NCBI GenBank assembly: GCA_019677205.1 | Contig: JAAMXY010001066.1 | Location: 2,499 to 49,368 of the forward strand | Origin: Pinguiococcus pyrenoidosus | Taxonomy: Eukaryota > Sar > Pinguiophyceae > Pinguiochrysidales > Pinguiochrysidaceae | Direction: 5' to 3' | DNA: 46,870 bases | Shown here: in pieces, positions 20,601 to 32,083 of the stretch | Numbering within the stretch: position 1 is the stretch's first letter | How the letters are laid out: every line of letters begins with the position of its first letter | The notes under the pieces: model-generated | Seen by the model: the letters and a program-made list of their open reading frames with translations, nothing else | The model's database searches: none | What the model was told of the DNA's origin: nothing | Made by a program: the position numbers and the translations under genes

Positions 20601-22605
20601 AAACGAGCTGGGCTCCAAGGACGGCTCCTGCGTCGGCCAGCTTGACGGTTCTGTTGACGGGCTTAGAGAGGGTTCTACAAATGCAGAGATGCTCTTGAGA
20701 TGAGCACGAGACGCCCGTGGCAGAGAGCATTCCGCTGGAGCGATTTCGTACCTGAGGTCGGATGGAGAGATGGCTCCAAGGTCGGCTCCTCGCTCGGCTC
20801 CATCGTCGGCTCAAATGACGGTTCAATGGACGGCGCCAGGGAAGGCCCCTGCGACGGCGCAAACTCGTCATAGTCGACCGCCTGAAAGCCCTGATCCACG
20901 GGAATCGGAGCACTCGCTCCGAATGGACAATACAAAGCAGGGTTGCCGCAGTCGATGGGCTCGGTGGAACCGCTTGTGCAGAACCTCCCGGGCGGGCATG
21001 AGATGCAGAAGGTCTGCTCTTCGTCTCCCTGGTAGGACCCTTCCGGACAGGTCTTGCAGAACGCAGCTCCCGTTTCATCCTGGAACTTCCCCGCGTCGCA
21101 CGGTCGCCGATCCGATCCGCCTCGGCATTCGTTGCCGCTCCTGCAGTCGACGCAGACAAACGCGGTCTCCTCCGAGGAGTACTGGCCTTCGTCGCATCTT
21201 CCCTCGATAAAGCCGTCGAGGCACTCGAAGCCGTCCGGACAGAGCTGGCACTCCCGCTGACCGGGGGCGCTGAAGCCACCAGGCGGACAGATTGTACAGT
21301 CGGCGTCGCCGGAGACGGCGAAGAAGCCCTCTCCGCAGATGGTACATTCCGTCTGGCCGGTTGCGTTCTGCGTGGCGAAGCCATCGGGGCAGAGCTCGCA
21401 CTCGTCAGTTCCTGGCGAAGGAGCGATGCGACCAGCCGGGCAGGCCACGCAGCCGTCTTGCCCAAGGGCGCCCTTGCGAGACCGGCCAGGTGGGCAGTCC
21501 TGGCAGAGATCTGGCGACCGAAGAAAGCACGGAGGGGAAGCGTGAGCGCCTGCGGCCTTGCGGCCTTGCAACGTTGACGACCACGGAGGATGGAAGCTGA
21601 CCTGACGTGCGATTGAAGCCCTGCCCGTCCTCGCAGAAGAGAGAGGGCGCCAACGAAGGGGCGCCCGATGGCTCGAAGCTGCAGTTTGGGGGTGTTCAAC
21701 GATCAGCACGGGCTTCGGCGGTGGTGCTTTGGGGCTTCAAGGATTGACGTACCTTGGTAACAGGGTCGGCATCTGGCTGATCGTGGGGACGCTGCTTGGC
21801 AGAGAACTTGGCTCACCGGTGGGCAGAAGCGACGGCGCATGCGACACCGACGGGCTGGTGCTGGGCTGGGACGACGGACTCACGCTGGGCTCTTTGGAGG
21901 GTTCGCTGCTTGGCTCCACTGACGGCTGAAGGCTCGGGACGGCGGACGGCGCGAGCGACGGCGAAGAGCTGGGCTGCTGGCTGGGCTCCTCCGAAGGTCT
22001 AGAGCTGGGCTCGACGGAAGGTGTCGTGCTCGGTCTGGCAGTCGGATGCTGAGTGGGCACGAGGCTCGGGACTTCCGTCGGCGCGCGGGACGGCAAGATC
22101 GAGGGCACGCGGGTAGGCGCCTCGCTTGGCCGGCTGGTCGGCAAGAGGGTCGGCGCCACGCTCGGGACGCCGGTCGGCGTGCTGCTCGGCAGCACCGACG
22201 GCATGTCTGTCGGAAGTCGCGTGGGAACAAGCGTTGGCAGCCTTGTGGGCGGCGTGGACGGGACGTTGGAAGGCATTTGCGAGGCCGTCGGACGGCTGCT
22301 CGGAGCCTGGGAAGGGCGGCGGCGTCGTCGTCATGCCATTGATCTTCTTCCCCGACATCCGCAGATCTTCTCACCTCCGAGGGGCGCTCGGTCGGCCCAA
22401 GGCTAGGCAACGCGGATGGCAGCCTGGATGGCGACGCGGATGGCAGCCAGGATGGAGAGGCCGAGGGCTGCTCGGATGCCAGTTCCGACGGAAGCGCCGT
22501 GGGAGGCTCCGTGCCAAAGATCATCGCAACGCCCTGCTGCAGGCAGAGAGTGAGCACAAAAGCCGCCAACCGCCTGCGTGAGGCGAACATCCTGGAGGCG
22601 GACAT
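14634..22605 (-). CDS. Giant surface protein 1: PSxxPS spacer, Cys-rich ectodomain, multi-pass membrane core
   Basis: Predicted 2553-residue protein from five exons: 22605-22375, 22306-21753, 21678-21602, 21510-20752 and 20674-14634. The introns are 68, 74, 91 and 77 nt, all GT-AG, and every junction keeps frame. Order: signal peptide ([23 protein letters not shown] 22605 or 22590); a PSxxPS tract of about 190 residues; a Cys-rich block with many CxxC units; a second PSxxPS tract; a larger Cys-rich block with ephrin-receptor-like/GCC2-GCC3 character (about 820-1240, e.g. [19 protein letters not shown]); a first membrane helix near 1317; about seven more between 1590 and 1890; and a cytosolic tail of about 665 residues. 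The core motif FLWDPYKP...[10 protein letters not shown] resembles TRP-like membrane regions of protist proteins, but a channel function is unproven. It is a tandem paralog of the gene at 23413-31259. Adhesion or sensing at the cell surface is inferred. Confidence 0.85.
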
Positions 22606-23412
22606 CTGCGGTGGCGCTTTTAGAGACTTGTGAGCCGCGTTGATCCCCGATTCTGTTGTCGATCGCCACCCCAGAGCTGCGAGCGTCCCTGCTGCGCCTG
22701 CTGGGCGCGCCACAAAGTGGGGCGGGGTCCTCTGGGGCCTTCAGCCTAGTGGTGAAGCGCCGAGCAGCCGGGGGGACAGAGACCAGGCAATCTGATTGGG
22801 AGTTCAAGGTGTTCCACGTCGCCCATCCGGCCGCGGCGATTGGCCGCTGACGGATTCTTGCGCAGGCGGCCAATGAGGTGGCGCTCCATGGGATACCGGC
22901 ACCAAGACGCCCGACAAATGAAGAGCATAAATTGAAATCAACGAAAATCGCCCCCCCCCATTGGACGCGGTGACATGGCGCATGTCCACATTCACGAAAT
23001 CACGAAACGGAACTGATGGTATTGGCGGATAGGAAGCCGATCGTGGATTCCGGATGCTCCTTGCTTCCTCCTTGCTCGTAGACTTGGTGAATACCGGTTT
23101 GGGTCACGCGGCGCCGTTCTGCCCTCTCCATTCCACTGTGTTCCTATGTGTATTTGTACCGTTCGAAAGCGGATATGATATTATGAGAGGAGCTGACAGA
23201 GAACTGGAGGCGTGTTCTCGTTCGCGGTCGTGTTCGCATTTCTTTCATGAAGCACTTGTTCTTGTCATTTCTCTGTGCACCAACGTCATCAAACAACAAG
23301 AGCGTCCGACTCGACACGTACAATGAGACACAACTCTTTTCGCATCCTTTGGACTGGGCACATCTGGGCACGCATGGACGGCCTCGAACCGATTCTGACT
23401 TGTCCTTGCACC
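22606..23412. promoter_or_regulatory. Region between the two giant genes, with CCAAT-box cluster
   Basis: 807 bp without a gene: promoter of giant gene 1 (start 22605, minus) and the 3' flank of giant gene 2. Four CCAAT/ATTGG cores lie at 22795-22799, 22839-22843, 22870-22874 and 22960-22964, about 190-360 bp upstream of the start codon. CCAAT boxes typically bind NF-Y. A nine-C homopolymer (about 22951-22959) adjoins the last one. Regulatory use is inferred from clustering and position. Confidence 0.5.
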
Positions 23413-26400
23413 TCAAGCTTGGTTCTTGGCCTGCTTCTTCTCCTCCTCGTCCACGTATTGATCAATCTCGTGCTGCTCCTCCTGCGACAGCTCGTAGAAC
23501 TCGTCGTCCTCCAACGCGTTTTCGTACTTCTGCTCCTCCACCCGTCTCTCCCCCGTGTCCGACGTTTCCATCGTGTTCGACGGGTCCGACGCCTCCGTCG
23601 CCTTCCTGCCGGGTTCTTCCCCGGACTCCTTCGACTCGGACCTGGAGCTCAGTCGTCGCTCTCCCGAGGACTTCCGCCCGACGCGGATCCTTTCGCTGAC
23701 CATGCTCGCAAACGTGCTGCGCTTTCGCTCCTGCGCAAGCTCGTGTCGCTCGGCGACGTGCTCGAAGAGCGCCTTGCGGCTGAGAATCTCGCTGGTCCGA
23801 TCCTGCAGCGTTCGCTTCAGCACGTACACCGGCCGCAGGAGCAGCTCCAGCTCGCAGATCTGACGGCAGAGCGAATCCGCACCCTCTCGGGCGGGGTCGG
23901 GCACAAACAGGAAGTGGATCAATATCTGACCATTGCCCCGGTTGAAGTCGACGCTGGTCAAGCTTAGCAACTGCGAGGCGTCCACCTCCCGCAGGAAGTG
24001 GCGGCAGCCGATGTACAGGTCGGACAGCTTCTCAAAGACCACCGTGGTCTTCAGCAGATCGCAGAGCTTCGCGGCGAACGGTGGTTCCTCCGCGTCGTAG
24101 AGGTACTTCGCGCGCTCCACCAGCTCGCTCAGGGACGGCACCTTGGGACGCCTGCTGACGTACGGCTTCTGCCGCGGCTTGATCTTGTTGCTGGGCAGCA
24201 CGACCTGGTCGTCGTCCACGACTCGATTCTCCATCATGAAGTTCAGGTCACGGCCGCTGATGGTCGGACTCAGGAAGGTATCGTTGACCTTCGGGTTGAT
24301 GAAGCAGTTGACGCGGTCCGTTCCGTTTCCCCTTTGGGCGCCGACAAAGTCCCTCAGGAACACGATTTCCCCAGCATCGTCCAGGCCCGGCACCGGATGG
24401 AAGTTGCGAATCGAGTACTGCGTCGGGACGCCCTGGGCGTAGAGGTCCTTGTGGAAGATCCTCTCCATGCGCTCGTGGAACTCCTCGCGCGCCTTCAGCG
24501 CGTACTTCAGCAACTGGCTGAGGTACATCTGCAGCTCGCTGTGATCTTCGGCAGCGGACGAAGACACCACCGACTCCGTCTCGTCGGCGTCGTCCGGCCC
24601 CGCGAAGAAACCAAGCCATCCCTTGAAGCCCCTCCACGAAGACTGCCGCTCGCCAAAGCTTGAGCGGCCGGCCTCGACCGGAGCTTTGATCCCAATTCCC
24701 TCGGCGTCCTGCCGCACGTCCTGCACGGTCGTGACCTGATTCACGAGCACCGAGCCCAAGAACGGCCCGCTCCGGATCGTAAGGAGGGCCTCCCAGGCCC
24801 ACTTCTCCTGTAGGATCAGGATGTCCAGCTCCTCCTGGAGACGCCTGCGCACTTCCTCCTGGTACCTGTCGGCCTCTTCAAAGAGGGTGCGATACAGCGG
24901 GACGCCGCCCATGTCCGGTTGGTACCAGACCGCGACGTGGGCGTCCAGGACAAAGTCTGCCAACCATCGGTACGAATCGTCCGTCGTGCGCGGCAAGAAG
25001 GCAAGGCCCGCAAGCTCGATGATCCCTTCGCAGATGCGGGGATCCTTCAGGAGGACAGAGATCTTGTAGGCCGCCAGAAGCTTCTCCGGCGACAGCTTCT
25101 CGTCCTTCTCGCCGGCGGTCTCCTTGTGCTCCGGGCTTCCCAGGCCACTCTTGGTCTTCCTCCCGAACGGGTACGGCAGCGGTTGCAGCGTGCACCGCTC
25201 CTTCCCCAGGCCCTTCTTGATCTTCTGCAGCGTCTCGCACACTTCCGCGACCATCCTGTGCTGATCCTTCGAAAACTCGCGATCCTCCGGGATGAGCAGA
25301 TCCATCACGTGAAGCTGAGACACGATCCTGGCGTGGACCTCCCGCGCTTTGTCCTTGACCTTTCTGGTGCCCTTCTGGTAGGGCACTCGCTCCGGGATGT
25401 CAGGGTCCCGTGGCTGGTAGATGTCCTCGACCGTCTCCAGCAGCGCCAAGTGGAAGTACCGCACGGCCACCGCGAGCATTGCGAGGATGGAGATCACCAC
25501 AGCGATGAGGATCACGTTCCAGCTCTCCTCGTCCGCCTCCGTCATGCCTCCATTCTCCTCGACCAAGGAGACGATCAGAAGGAAGCAAAGGCCCAGCTGA
25601 CTGAGAATCATCACGAGGTTGTCGCTCCATTCGTCAAAGGGCTGATAGTAGCAATACGCCGCCAGGAAGCAGACCGCCACGATGAGCGTCGCAGCAATCT
25701 CCGATATCGACGCCTCCTCACCACCGCCGACGAACCTCAGGACGACCGGCATGGCCGTGAGGGCCAGACGACGGAACATGTCCACCAGCTCGAACCAGAA
25801 GAATTGTGGCTTGTATGGATCCCAGAGGAACTTGAAGGCCTGCACCCTCCTGTCCAGCTTGCGAAGCTCGAACGGCATGCTCAGCACTTGGCGCGAACCA
25901 TGCAAAAGACGGCCGTAGAACAGCGGCACTCCGATCGGGTACAGCAGGATCATGACGCCGGCGTACACCATCCAGCCCTTGTGAAGGGCCGTGTAGCACC
26001 GCAGGGAGTAGTCCTCGATGAGGAAGCTATCGCCGGTGTCGATCCGGTCGCACAGGTAGGTGAAGAGCGCGTTGGTCGTTGCGTTCGGCAGGACGAGGAA
26101 CAGGACCAGGAGCATCGCGTAACCATACATCGAGCTCCGATCGCGATTGGACATGGAAAGCGGCATGGAAAAGCGCTTCGACCTCCGGGACGGGGCCTCG
26201 TCCGAGGCCGCGTTGCTGCCGCAAAGCAGGGGCACCGACGACTTCTTCGTGGCTGCGTCTGGGTCATACGATCCCCGCTTGTAGAAGTAGTACAGAATGA
26301 GCAGCACGACGATCGGCGCAGCTGTCGTCACGAGCAGGACGTGATAGAAGTTCGTATCCGCGTTGAACAGGTAGTCGAAGACGCAGTCGATGCTGAGGGT

Positions 26401-29400
26401 CTTGAAGAGGTCCAGCTCGAAGACGCGGAAGTTCTTCATGAAGTCGATGAATCGCCGAGGGAGATCGACGCTCTGCCTCATGATACCGTAGATCTGGAAG
26501 AATCCGAGCACGACGCGGAGCTTCACGTCAAGCCGCTGCACGATTTCGACGGGCTTCAGCAGGATGAACATCGGGAGGAAGGCCAGCTTCATCCGGGCTC
26601 GATAGCGAACGTTGCCCTCGACACGAATCTTCCCATCCTCGTCGGGCTCCTTCCGCGGGTCGAAGCCGTTCTGATCCAGGCGCACCCAGAACTCGACTTC
26701 CTCGCCTTCCTTTACGAAGGCGAGGGGGCTCGAGCTGCAGCAAGCAGCAGGCGAAGACTTCACTTCGACTGCGCCGATTTTCGTGACGTTGGACTCGGGT
26801 ATGGTCACGAGCACCTGTCGGTTGAAGTGGACCGCCTTGGGGTCGTCCTCGTCTTCCGTATTCTGAACGTCAAGCAGAATCTTGTAGTACGTGCCCAGCT
26901 TGTTGTGGCTCTGATCGGTGACCTCTCTGACCGTTCCGGACCCCTTCACCTGAACCTTCCAGCTCGGGACAACAATCTCAAAGCCATGTCGCGTCTTCAC
27001 AAGGTAGTTGCCCGCGCCTCGAGGACCACCGATGTATTTCAAGACGGTTCCCTCCCGGTAGATGAACTGCGCGCTGTCCGACAGGGCGCTCCTCATCATG
27101 CTGGCCACGCAGATCATGACGGCAGCCAGCAGCACCAGTCCCACGATGAGGAAGATCTCCAGAACCTTGGAGCGCGTGCATTCCTTGCATGTATCGTCCG
27201 CGTCGAGGAAGTATCCATCGAGGCAGGCCGCGCAGTACGGTGACTTTGGATCGTGGCCCGTCGCGCAGTAGTCGCTGGCGTCGGAGCCGCCGACGCAGGC
27301 GTCGCGCTCAATGCAGCTGCGCACGTCCGTCGACTCGGAGCCGCTTCTCCAGTAGCCAGCGAGCAGCGTGATCGTGGTGAGCTTGTTCCCATAGTCCTCG
27401 CAGAGGACCCCCTCCCCGCATGTTCTGCAAATCTCTGAGAAGTCCTCCGTGCCGAGATCGACGACCTGCCTCAGCACCTTCGTGTTGATGTACTCGTTCG
27501 GAGCGCAGGAGCAATCCTCCGCCGTGTCAAGCGGGCCCTTGGCGATGCCGAGGTCCTCGTCGATGCCGAGGTCCAGCACCTTCACATTGGGCCCGAATTC
27601 GCAGACGCAGTCCGCCAGGCAGAACACCCCCTCGCTCCCCTGCGTGGTGGAGAAGAGCGGGCAGTTGGCGCAGGCGTCGCTGTCGCTACCGTCCGAGAAG
27701 GTGTCTTCAGCGCAGATGTCGCAGCCTTCCGATTCCGACTCCGTCTGGAACGTTCCAGCCGGGCACTGCTGCGGGTCACTGTTCGCGACGCCGGAGCAGA
27801 AGAAGCCTGGTGGGCACGGCTCGCAGCCCAGCTGGTTGCTCTCGTTCTGGAACCTGCCCGGGGGACAAGAGCCACACACGGTGTCGCTTGTCGCCGTGCA
27901 GCTCTCGTTGACGAACGACCCGGGTGTGCAGGTCTCGCAGATGGAGCAGGCCGACTGCGCGCCCTCCGCAAACGTGCCGTTCGAGCAGGCTAGCCTCTCA
28001 CCTCCGATGCAAGAGAAGCCAGCCTCGCACGGCGCCTCGGCGGTGCGGGTGCTCTCGGTCTCCACCGAGAGCGGGAGGGTGTAGTACCCACTTTGCACGT
28101 TCCTGGGCGCGGACGATCTCTCCTCGCAGAAGAGACTCTTGCCTCCGCACACGAGCGGATTCGGGGACGCTGCCGGGCAGAATCGCCCGGCGCCGCAGTC
28201 GAAGCAGCTGGCGCCATTCGTTTCGTTGAGGTACTTCCCCTCGTCGCAGTCCTGGCAAGCTCGATTGCTGGTGCTGTTGCAGGTCGCCAGCATGTACCTG
28301 CCGCTTTGGCACGTGTCGCAGAACGTGCAGGACGACTCGCCCACCGTGTCCGTGAACGTACCGTCCGGGCACTCGCTGATCAGCCCGCCCGTGCAGAAGG
28401 AGCCCTTGGGGCAGATGAAGCACTCGTCGCTATTCGTCGTGTTGCTGTAGTAGCCTTGCGGGCACGCCTCGCAGACTCGGTCGGTGGTCGCCGTGCAATC
28501 GTTGACGATCCTCTGCCCCACGATGCACGTTGTGCATTGGTCGCAACTTGTCTGGCCCATGTTGGCCGCGTAGGTATCTCCCACGGCGCACCTCGTGGCC
28601 ACTCCTCCGCTGCAGGAGAAGCCGGCATCACACAGGACTTGACCAGCCGCGGTCGTCAGCGGAGGCGTAATGGAGGGCGCCGAAGATGGGAGCAGAGTAG
28701 GCACCGGACTGGGAGCGCTCGAGATGACATCCGTGGGCTCCGCACTCGGTTCCTCACTAATTACTTGGGTGGGAAGCTCCGTCGGCCAGCTGCTGATCTC
28801 GACGCTCGGCTCCAAGGTTGGGGACATTGACCTCGACGGAAAGGCTGAGGGAGCTTCGCTCGCTTCGGGACTTGGCTCCATGCTCGGGACCTCCGTGGCG
28901 GCTTGCAAGAACCGCCGGCGCCCCCCCGTAGAGGGTTGAGTCCTGTCAGGTAGGAGACGCGTGAGCAGGTAAACTTGGGCACAGCTGATGTCATGATGCT
29001 GCTCCTTACGTTGGAGCGATTATCGTTGGCAGCGGCGTTGGTGCGTCAGAAGGCTCGGCACTAGGGGGGCTCGACGACGCTCCGGACGGTTCACTGGACG
29101 GCTCCCGAGACGGCTTTGCCGTGGGGCCATCGCTGCCGGTGACCGTCGGACCCGCAGATACTGCTGCGGAGGGCTCCTGTGAAGGCTCCTGGGAAGGTTC
29201 CAAGCTCGGCGGATGCGATGGCTCTCCCGTCGGGGAAGCCGATGGCCAAGCGCTCGGCACGAAAGTCGGCAACAAACTCGGCTCCGAGGACGGCTCCCCC
29301 GACGGCGACAGCGACGGCTCCGAGGATGGGTCAAGGGAGGGCTCTGGAAGAAGAGACAACGAGGACGAGGAAGGATGAGGGCCACTGTGCGCTTGGCAAA

Positions 29401-31259
29401 CGGGCGGCGGCTGTGAAACGCAGAGGCGCCGAGCTGCTTACCGTAACTGGGCGCGGACGACGGGGCTTCGGAGGGCTCGATGCTTGGCTCTGCCGACGGC
29501 TCCACGGAGGGAAGCGACGTCGGGAGCATGGAGGGTGCCACAGATGGTGCGTTGGGATCGTACTCGACCGTTCGGAAGCCGGCATCGGCGGGCCTCGGCG
29601 CTTCGGAACCAGCCGGGCAGTACAACGCGGGATTGCCGCATGCGATGGGCGTTGCCGATCCCTCCGTGCAGAAGTGCCCTTCTGGACAGTAGCCGCAGAA
29701 GGTCTTGCCAGCGCTGTTCTGAAAGGATCCCCCGGGACAGGACTTGCAGGCTGCGGCGCCCACCTCGTCTTGATACTTCCCGGTGTCGCAGGCGCGCCTG
29801 TCCGAGCCGCCCCTGCACTCGAAGCCCGTCGTGCAGTTCGTGCACAGGTAGTTCGTGTCGATGGAGGAGTACTGGCCCTCCATGCAGGGCCCAAGGACCA
29901 AGCCCTCGTCACACTCAAAGCCGGCGGGACAAAGCTGGCACTCGCTTGAGCCCGGACTGCTGAAGGCGCCCGATGGGCAATCCTGGCACGCGGCGTCTCC
30001 CGCCAACGCAAACTGGCCCTGCTCGCAGATGGTGCACTCTGCTTGCTCCGTCAGATTCTGCGTGGTGAAGCCGTTGCTGCACTCGTCGCAGATGGAGCTT
30101 CCTTCGGCGGCAGCAACCCGCCCCGCTGGGCAGATTTCACACTCGTCCTGTCCGAGGGAGACGTTCCTTGCCCTGCCAANNNNNNNNNNNNNNNNNNNNN
30201 NNNNNNNNNNNNNNNNNNNNNNNNNNNNNNNNNNNNNNNNNNNNNNNNNNNNNNNNNNNNNNNNNNNNNNNNNNNNNNNNNNNNNNNNNNNNGAATGCAA
30301 CGCTCGACTGGAGCCTGACGGACCTACGGTGCGGTTGAAGCCCTGTCCATCGGGGCAGAAGAGCGTCGGCGACACCGACGGCGCGGTCGACGGCACCATA
30401 CTAAAGAAGCAAAGCACAAAAGGAAAAGAGAAACACGACGCTGAGGTGATTGGCATTTGGCACTTGGCACTTGGCACTTGGCATTGGCATTTGGCATTTG
30501 GCATCTAGCATCTAGCCGTCTCTACGTGCCCGCACCTTGGCACGGTCGTGGGCTGGAAGCTGATACTCGGTGCTGCACTCGGCAGCAGACTCGGCGTGTA
30601 GCTCGGCTCCGAAGTCGGTTGGAACGAGATGGACGGCTGGATGCTCGGCGTCGTCGACGGCGCCCACGTGGGATGCTCAGACGGCCCCGCGCTGGGCTTG
30701 GCGGACGGCGCGGCGGACGGGAGCTCCGTTGGAACCAGCGTCGGAGCGATCGTCGGGCCACCGGTTGGGCCGGCGCTCGGCGTGTCCGTGGGCGCTGCAC
30801 TCGGCACCGACGTGGGCAAAGCCGACGGCCGCCCCGTGGGGGCATCGGATGGCGCAGTTGACGGCGCAAAGGAGATCGTAGGCTGCTGACTGACCCTCTG
30901 CACCCGTGGAAGCGACGTTAGTGCCGCCTTCCGCCAGCTCTACCAAGCCGAACGACACGCACCTCCGTTGGCGTGGACGACGGCAGCTCCGTGGGACTCG
31001 CCGTCGGCAGCACCGTCGGCCAAGCCGTCGGCGCTGCCGATGGCTTGGCGCTGGGCCCCGGCGTTGGCAAGGTCGATGGAGCGCCGGACGGCTTCGCCGA
31101 GGGCGCCTCAGTGGGCGCTCCGGACGGCGAGTGAGACGGGCCTGCCGTGGGCGCCGAGGAAGGCTGCATGCTGGGCGCCTTGGACGGCATTGGCGTCGCC
31201 CCGCTGAAGAGCGCTTGCCAGCTGCACAGCAGCGCCAGCGAAACGACCTGCATCCTCAT
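23413..31259 (-). CDS. Giant surface protein 2: tandem paralog of giant protein 1 (sequence gap inside)
   Basis: Same architecture as the neighbouring giant gene, about 2400-2500 residues. Exons: 31259-30963, 30885-30536, 30400 to about 30300, about 30190-29442, 29343-29010 and 28882-23413. A run of 113 N (30180-30292) hides one intron and a few codons. The signal peptide is MRMQVVSLALLCSWQALFSG, followed by a PSxxPS tract, first Cys-rich block, second PSxxPS tract, second Cys-rich block (about 28660-27230), membrane helix 1 near 27185-27110, about seven more between 26340 and 25450, and a C-terminal cytosolic region ending EEEKKQAKNQA. Matching stretches such as [19 protein letters not shown] and [11 protein letters not shown] are nearly identical to gene 1. 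Intron phases 0, 2 and 1 recur at equivalent places, but one extra intron (about 28883-29009) splits the second spacer; its acceptor is uncertain (28882, or a few codons later). Function as for its paralog: inferred surface adhesion or sensing. Confidence 0.82.
30180..30292. other. Assembly gap (113 N)
   Basis: Unresolved bases fall inside giant gene 2, between the GQGFNRT segment and the first complete Cys-rich repeat. By comparison with gene 1, the gap should hold most of one short intron and about five to eight codons of the next exon. Confidence 0.99.
30450..30516. repeat. Intronic heptamer minisatellite
   Basis: About eight imperfect copies of TTGGCAC/TTGGCAT, ending in GCATCTA variants, fill the middle of the second intron of giant gene 2 (30401-30535). 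This intron is 135 nt, against 74 nt at the equivalent position in gene 1, so the repeat accounts for the extra length. Confidence 0.85.
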
Positions 31260-32083
31260 TGGGGGGGGGCGGGCGTTTGGGCGCCGCGCCACGCGCCTGC
31301 GACGCTCGCCTGCCTCCGCTTCTCGGCCTACTCGCTGCTCATGTAGAAGTGGCGTCTGCGCAGGCAAGAAATAATCGCGGACGAAGCGGGGTGGCGCCTG
31401 GCTGTGCCCGATGAATCAGCAGATGGCGTCGTCGGGAGGGAGAACACCACACCGGCACTTTCGCTTCCGAGACCATCAGCGGTCTCATGTGGCGCGTAGC
31501 ACGGCGGAGCTGCGGGAGATTCTCCAGCGGATGGCCAATGGCAGCTGCGGGATCCTGCAGAATCGGAAGCGGCATTCGTCATACCGAACAGGATTGGCTC
31601 GCTAGGACTTGCTCCCTGTTTATCTGATGGCCAGTGCGGCAACGCCTGACCAAAACGAGGACACGAGCTGACATTCCGTCCACAAAGCTGCTGGCATTCG
31701 ACAGCAAAACCGCTCTGCATTTCTATTCGTTTCTCGCGGCCGCGAGCTGATCGCCTGTATTTTGCGCAAGGCCTTGGCTGGTCCGAGCACCCAACGCAAC
31801 ACCGGCGGTTGAGTCCCGACACGAGACTGTGCTTGACGGTTCCCCCGGTGACGGGTCACCACCAGGGCACTGGGAGAGGTGCGTGGTGGCCTTGGAGACG
31901 GGCGACCCACGAAGCTTTCAAAGGGAAGTGCGACACAAGCTGCCAAGAGTCCGTCTGGTGTGCGTGCGTGGTGGAGCCAAAGGAAGAACGACCAAGCTAG
32001 CCACCAGCACGAACGCGCTTCTCCGCTCGGTGTTCCTCAGTTTTCTCAGATCCTTCCAGTCTTCAAGACCACACCATGAAACG
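31260..32083. promoter_or_regulatory. Upstream region of giant gene 2
   Basis: 824 bp between the start of giant gene 2 and the stop of the rhodanese gene. No credible coding frame is seen. CCAAT-type cores at 31535-31539 and 31593-31597 lie about 280-340 bp upstream of the start codon, a distance similar to those upstream of giant gene 1, so shared control is possible. A nine-G run (about 31260-31268) abuts the start codon. Confidence 0.45.

Noticed and set aside
19276-20703. Long plus-strand frames with Gly/Asp/Ser repeats (GDGIGDGI-type)
   Set aside because: These are the reverse complement of PSxxPS coding repeats, so the regular pattern is only an echo.
23330-23420. GGTTCGAGGCC on the minus strand, resembling a tRNA B box
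   Set aside because: The flanking bases do not form a T stem, and no A box or acceptor stem could be paired.
24919-27243. Open frame of 774 codons on the plus strand over giant gene 2
   Set aside because: It is antisense to the membrane core and Cys-rich region, is rich in Arg/His/Val typical of shadow frames in GC-rich DNA, and shows no domain; the minus frame has clear structure and a paralog.
30450-30516. Regular heptamer array considered as a CRISPR-like array
   Set aside because: There are no unique spacers; it is a simple minisatellite within a eukaryotic intron.
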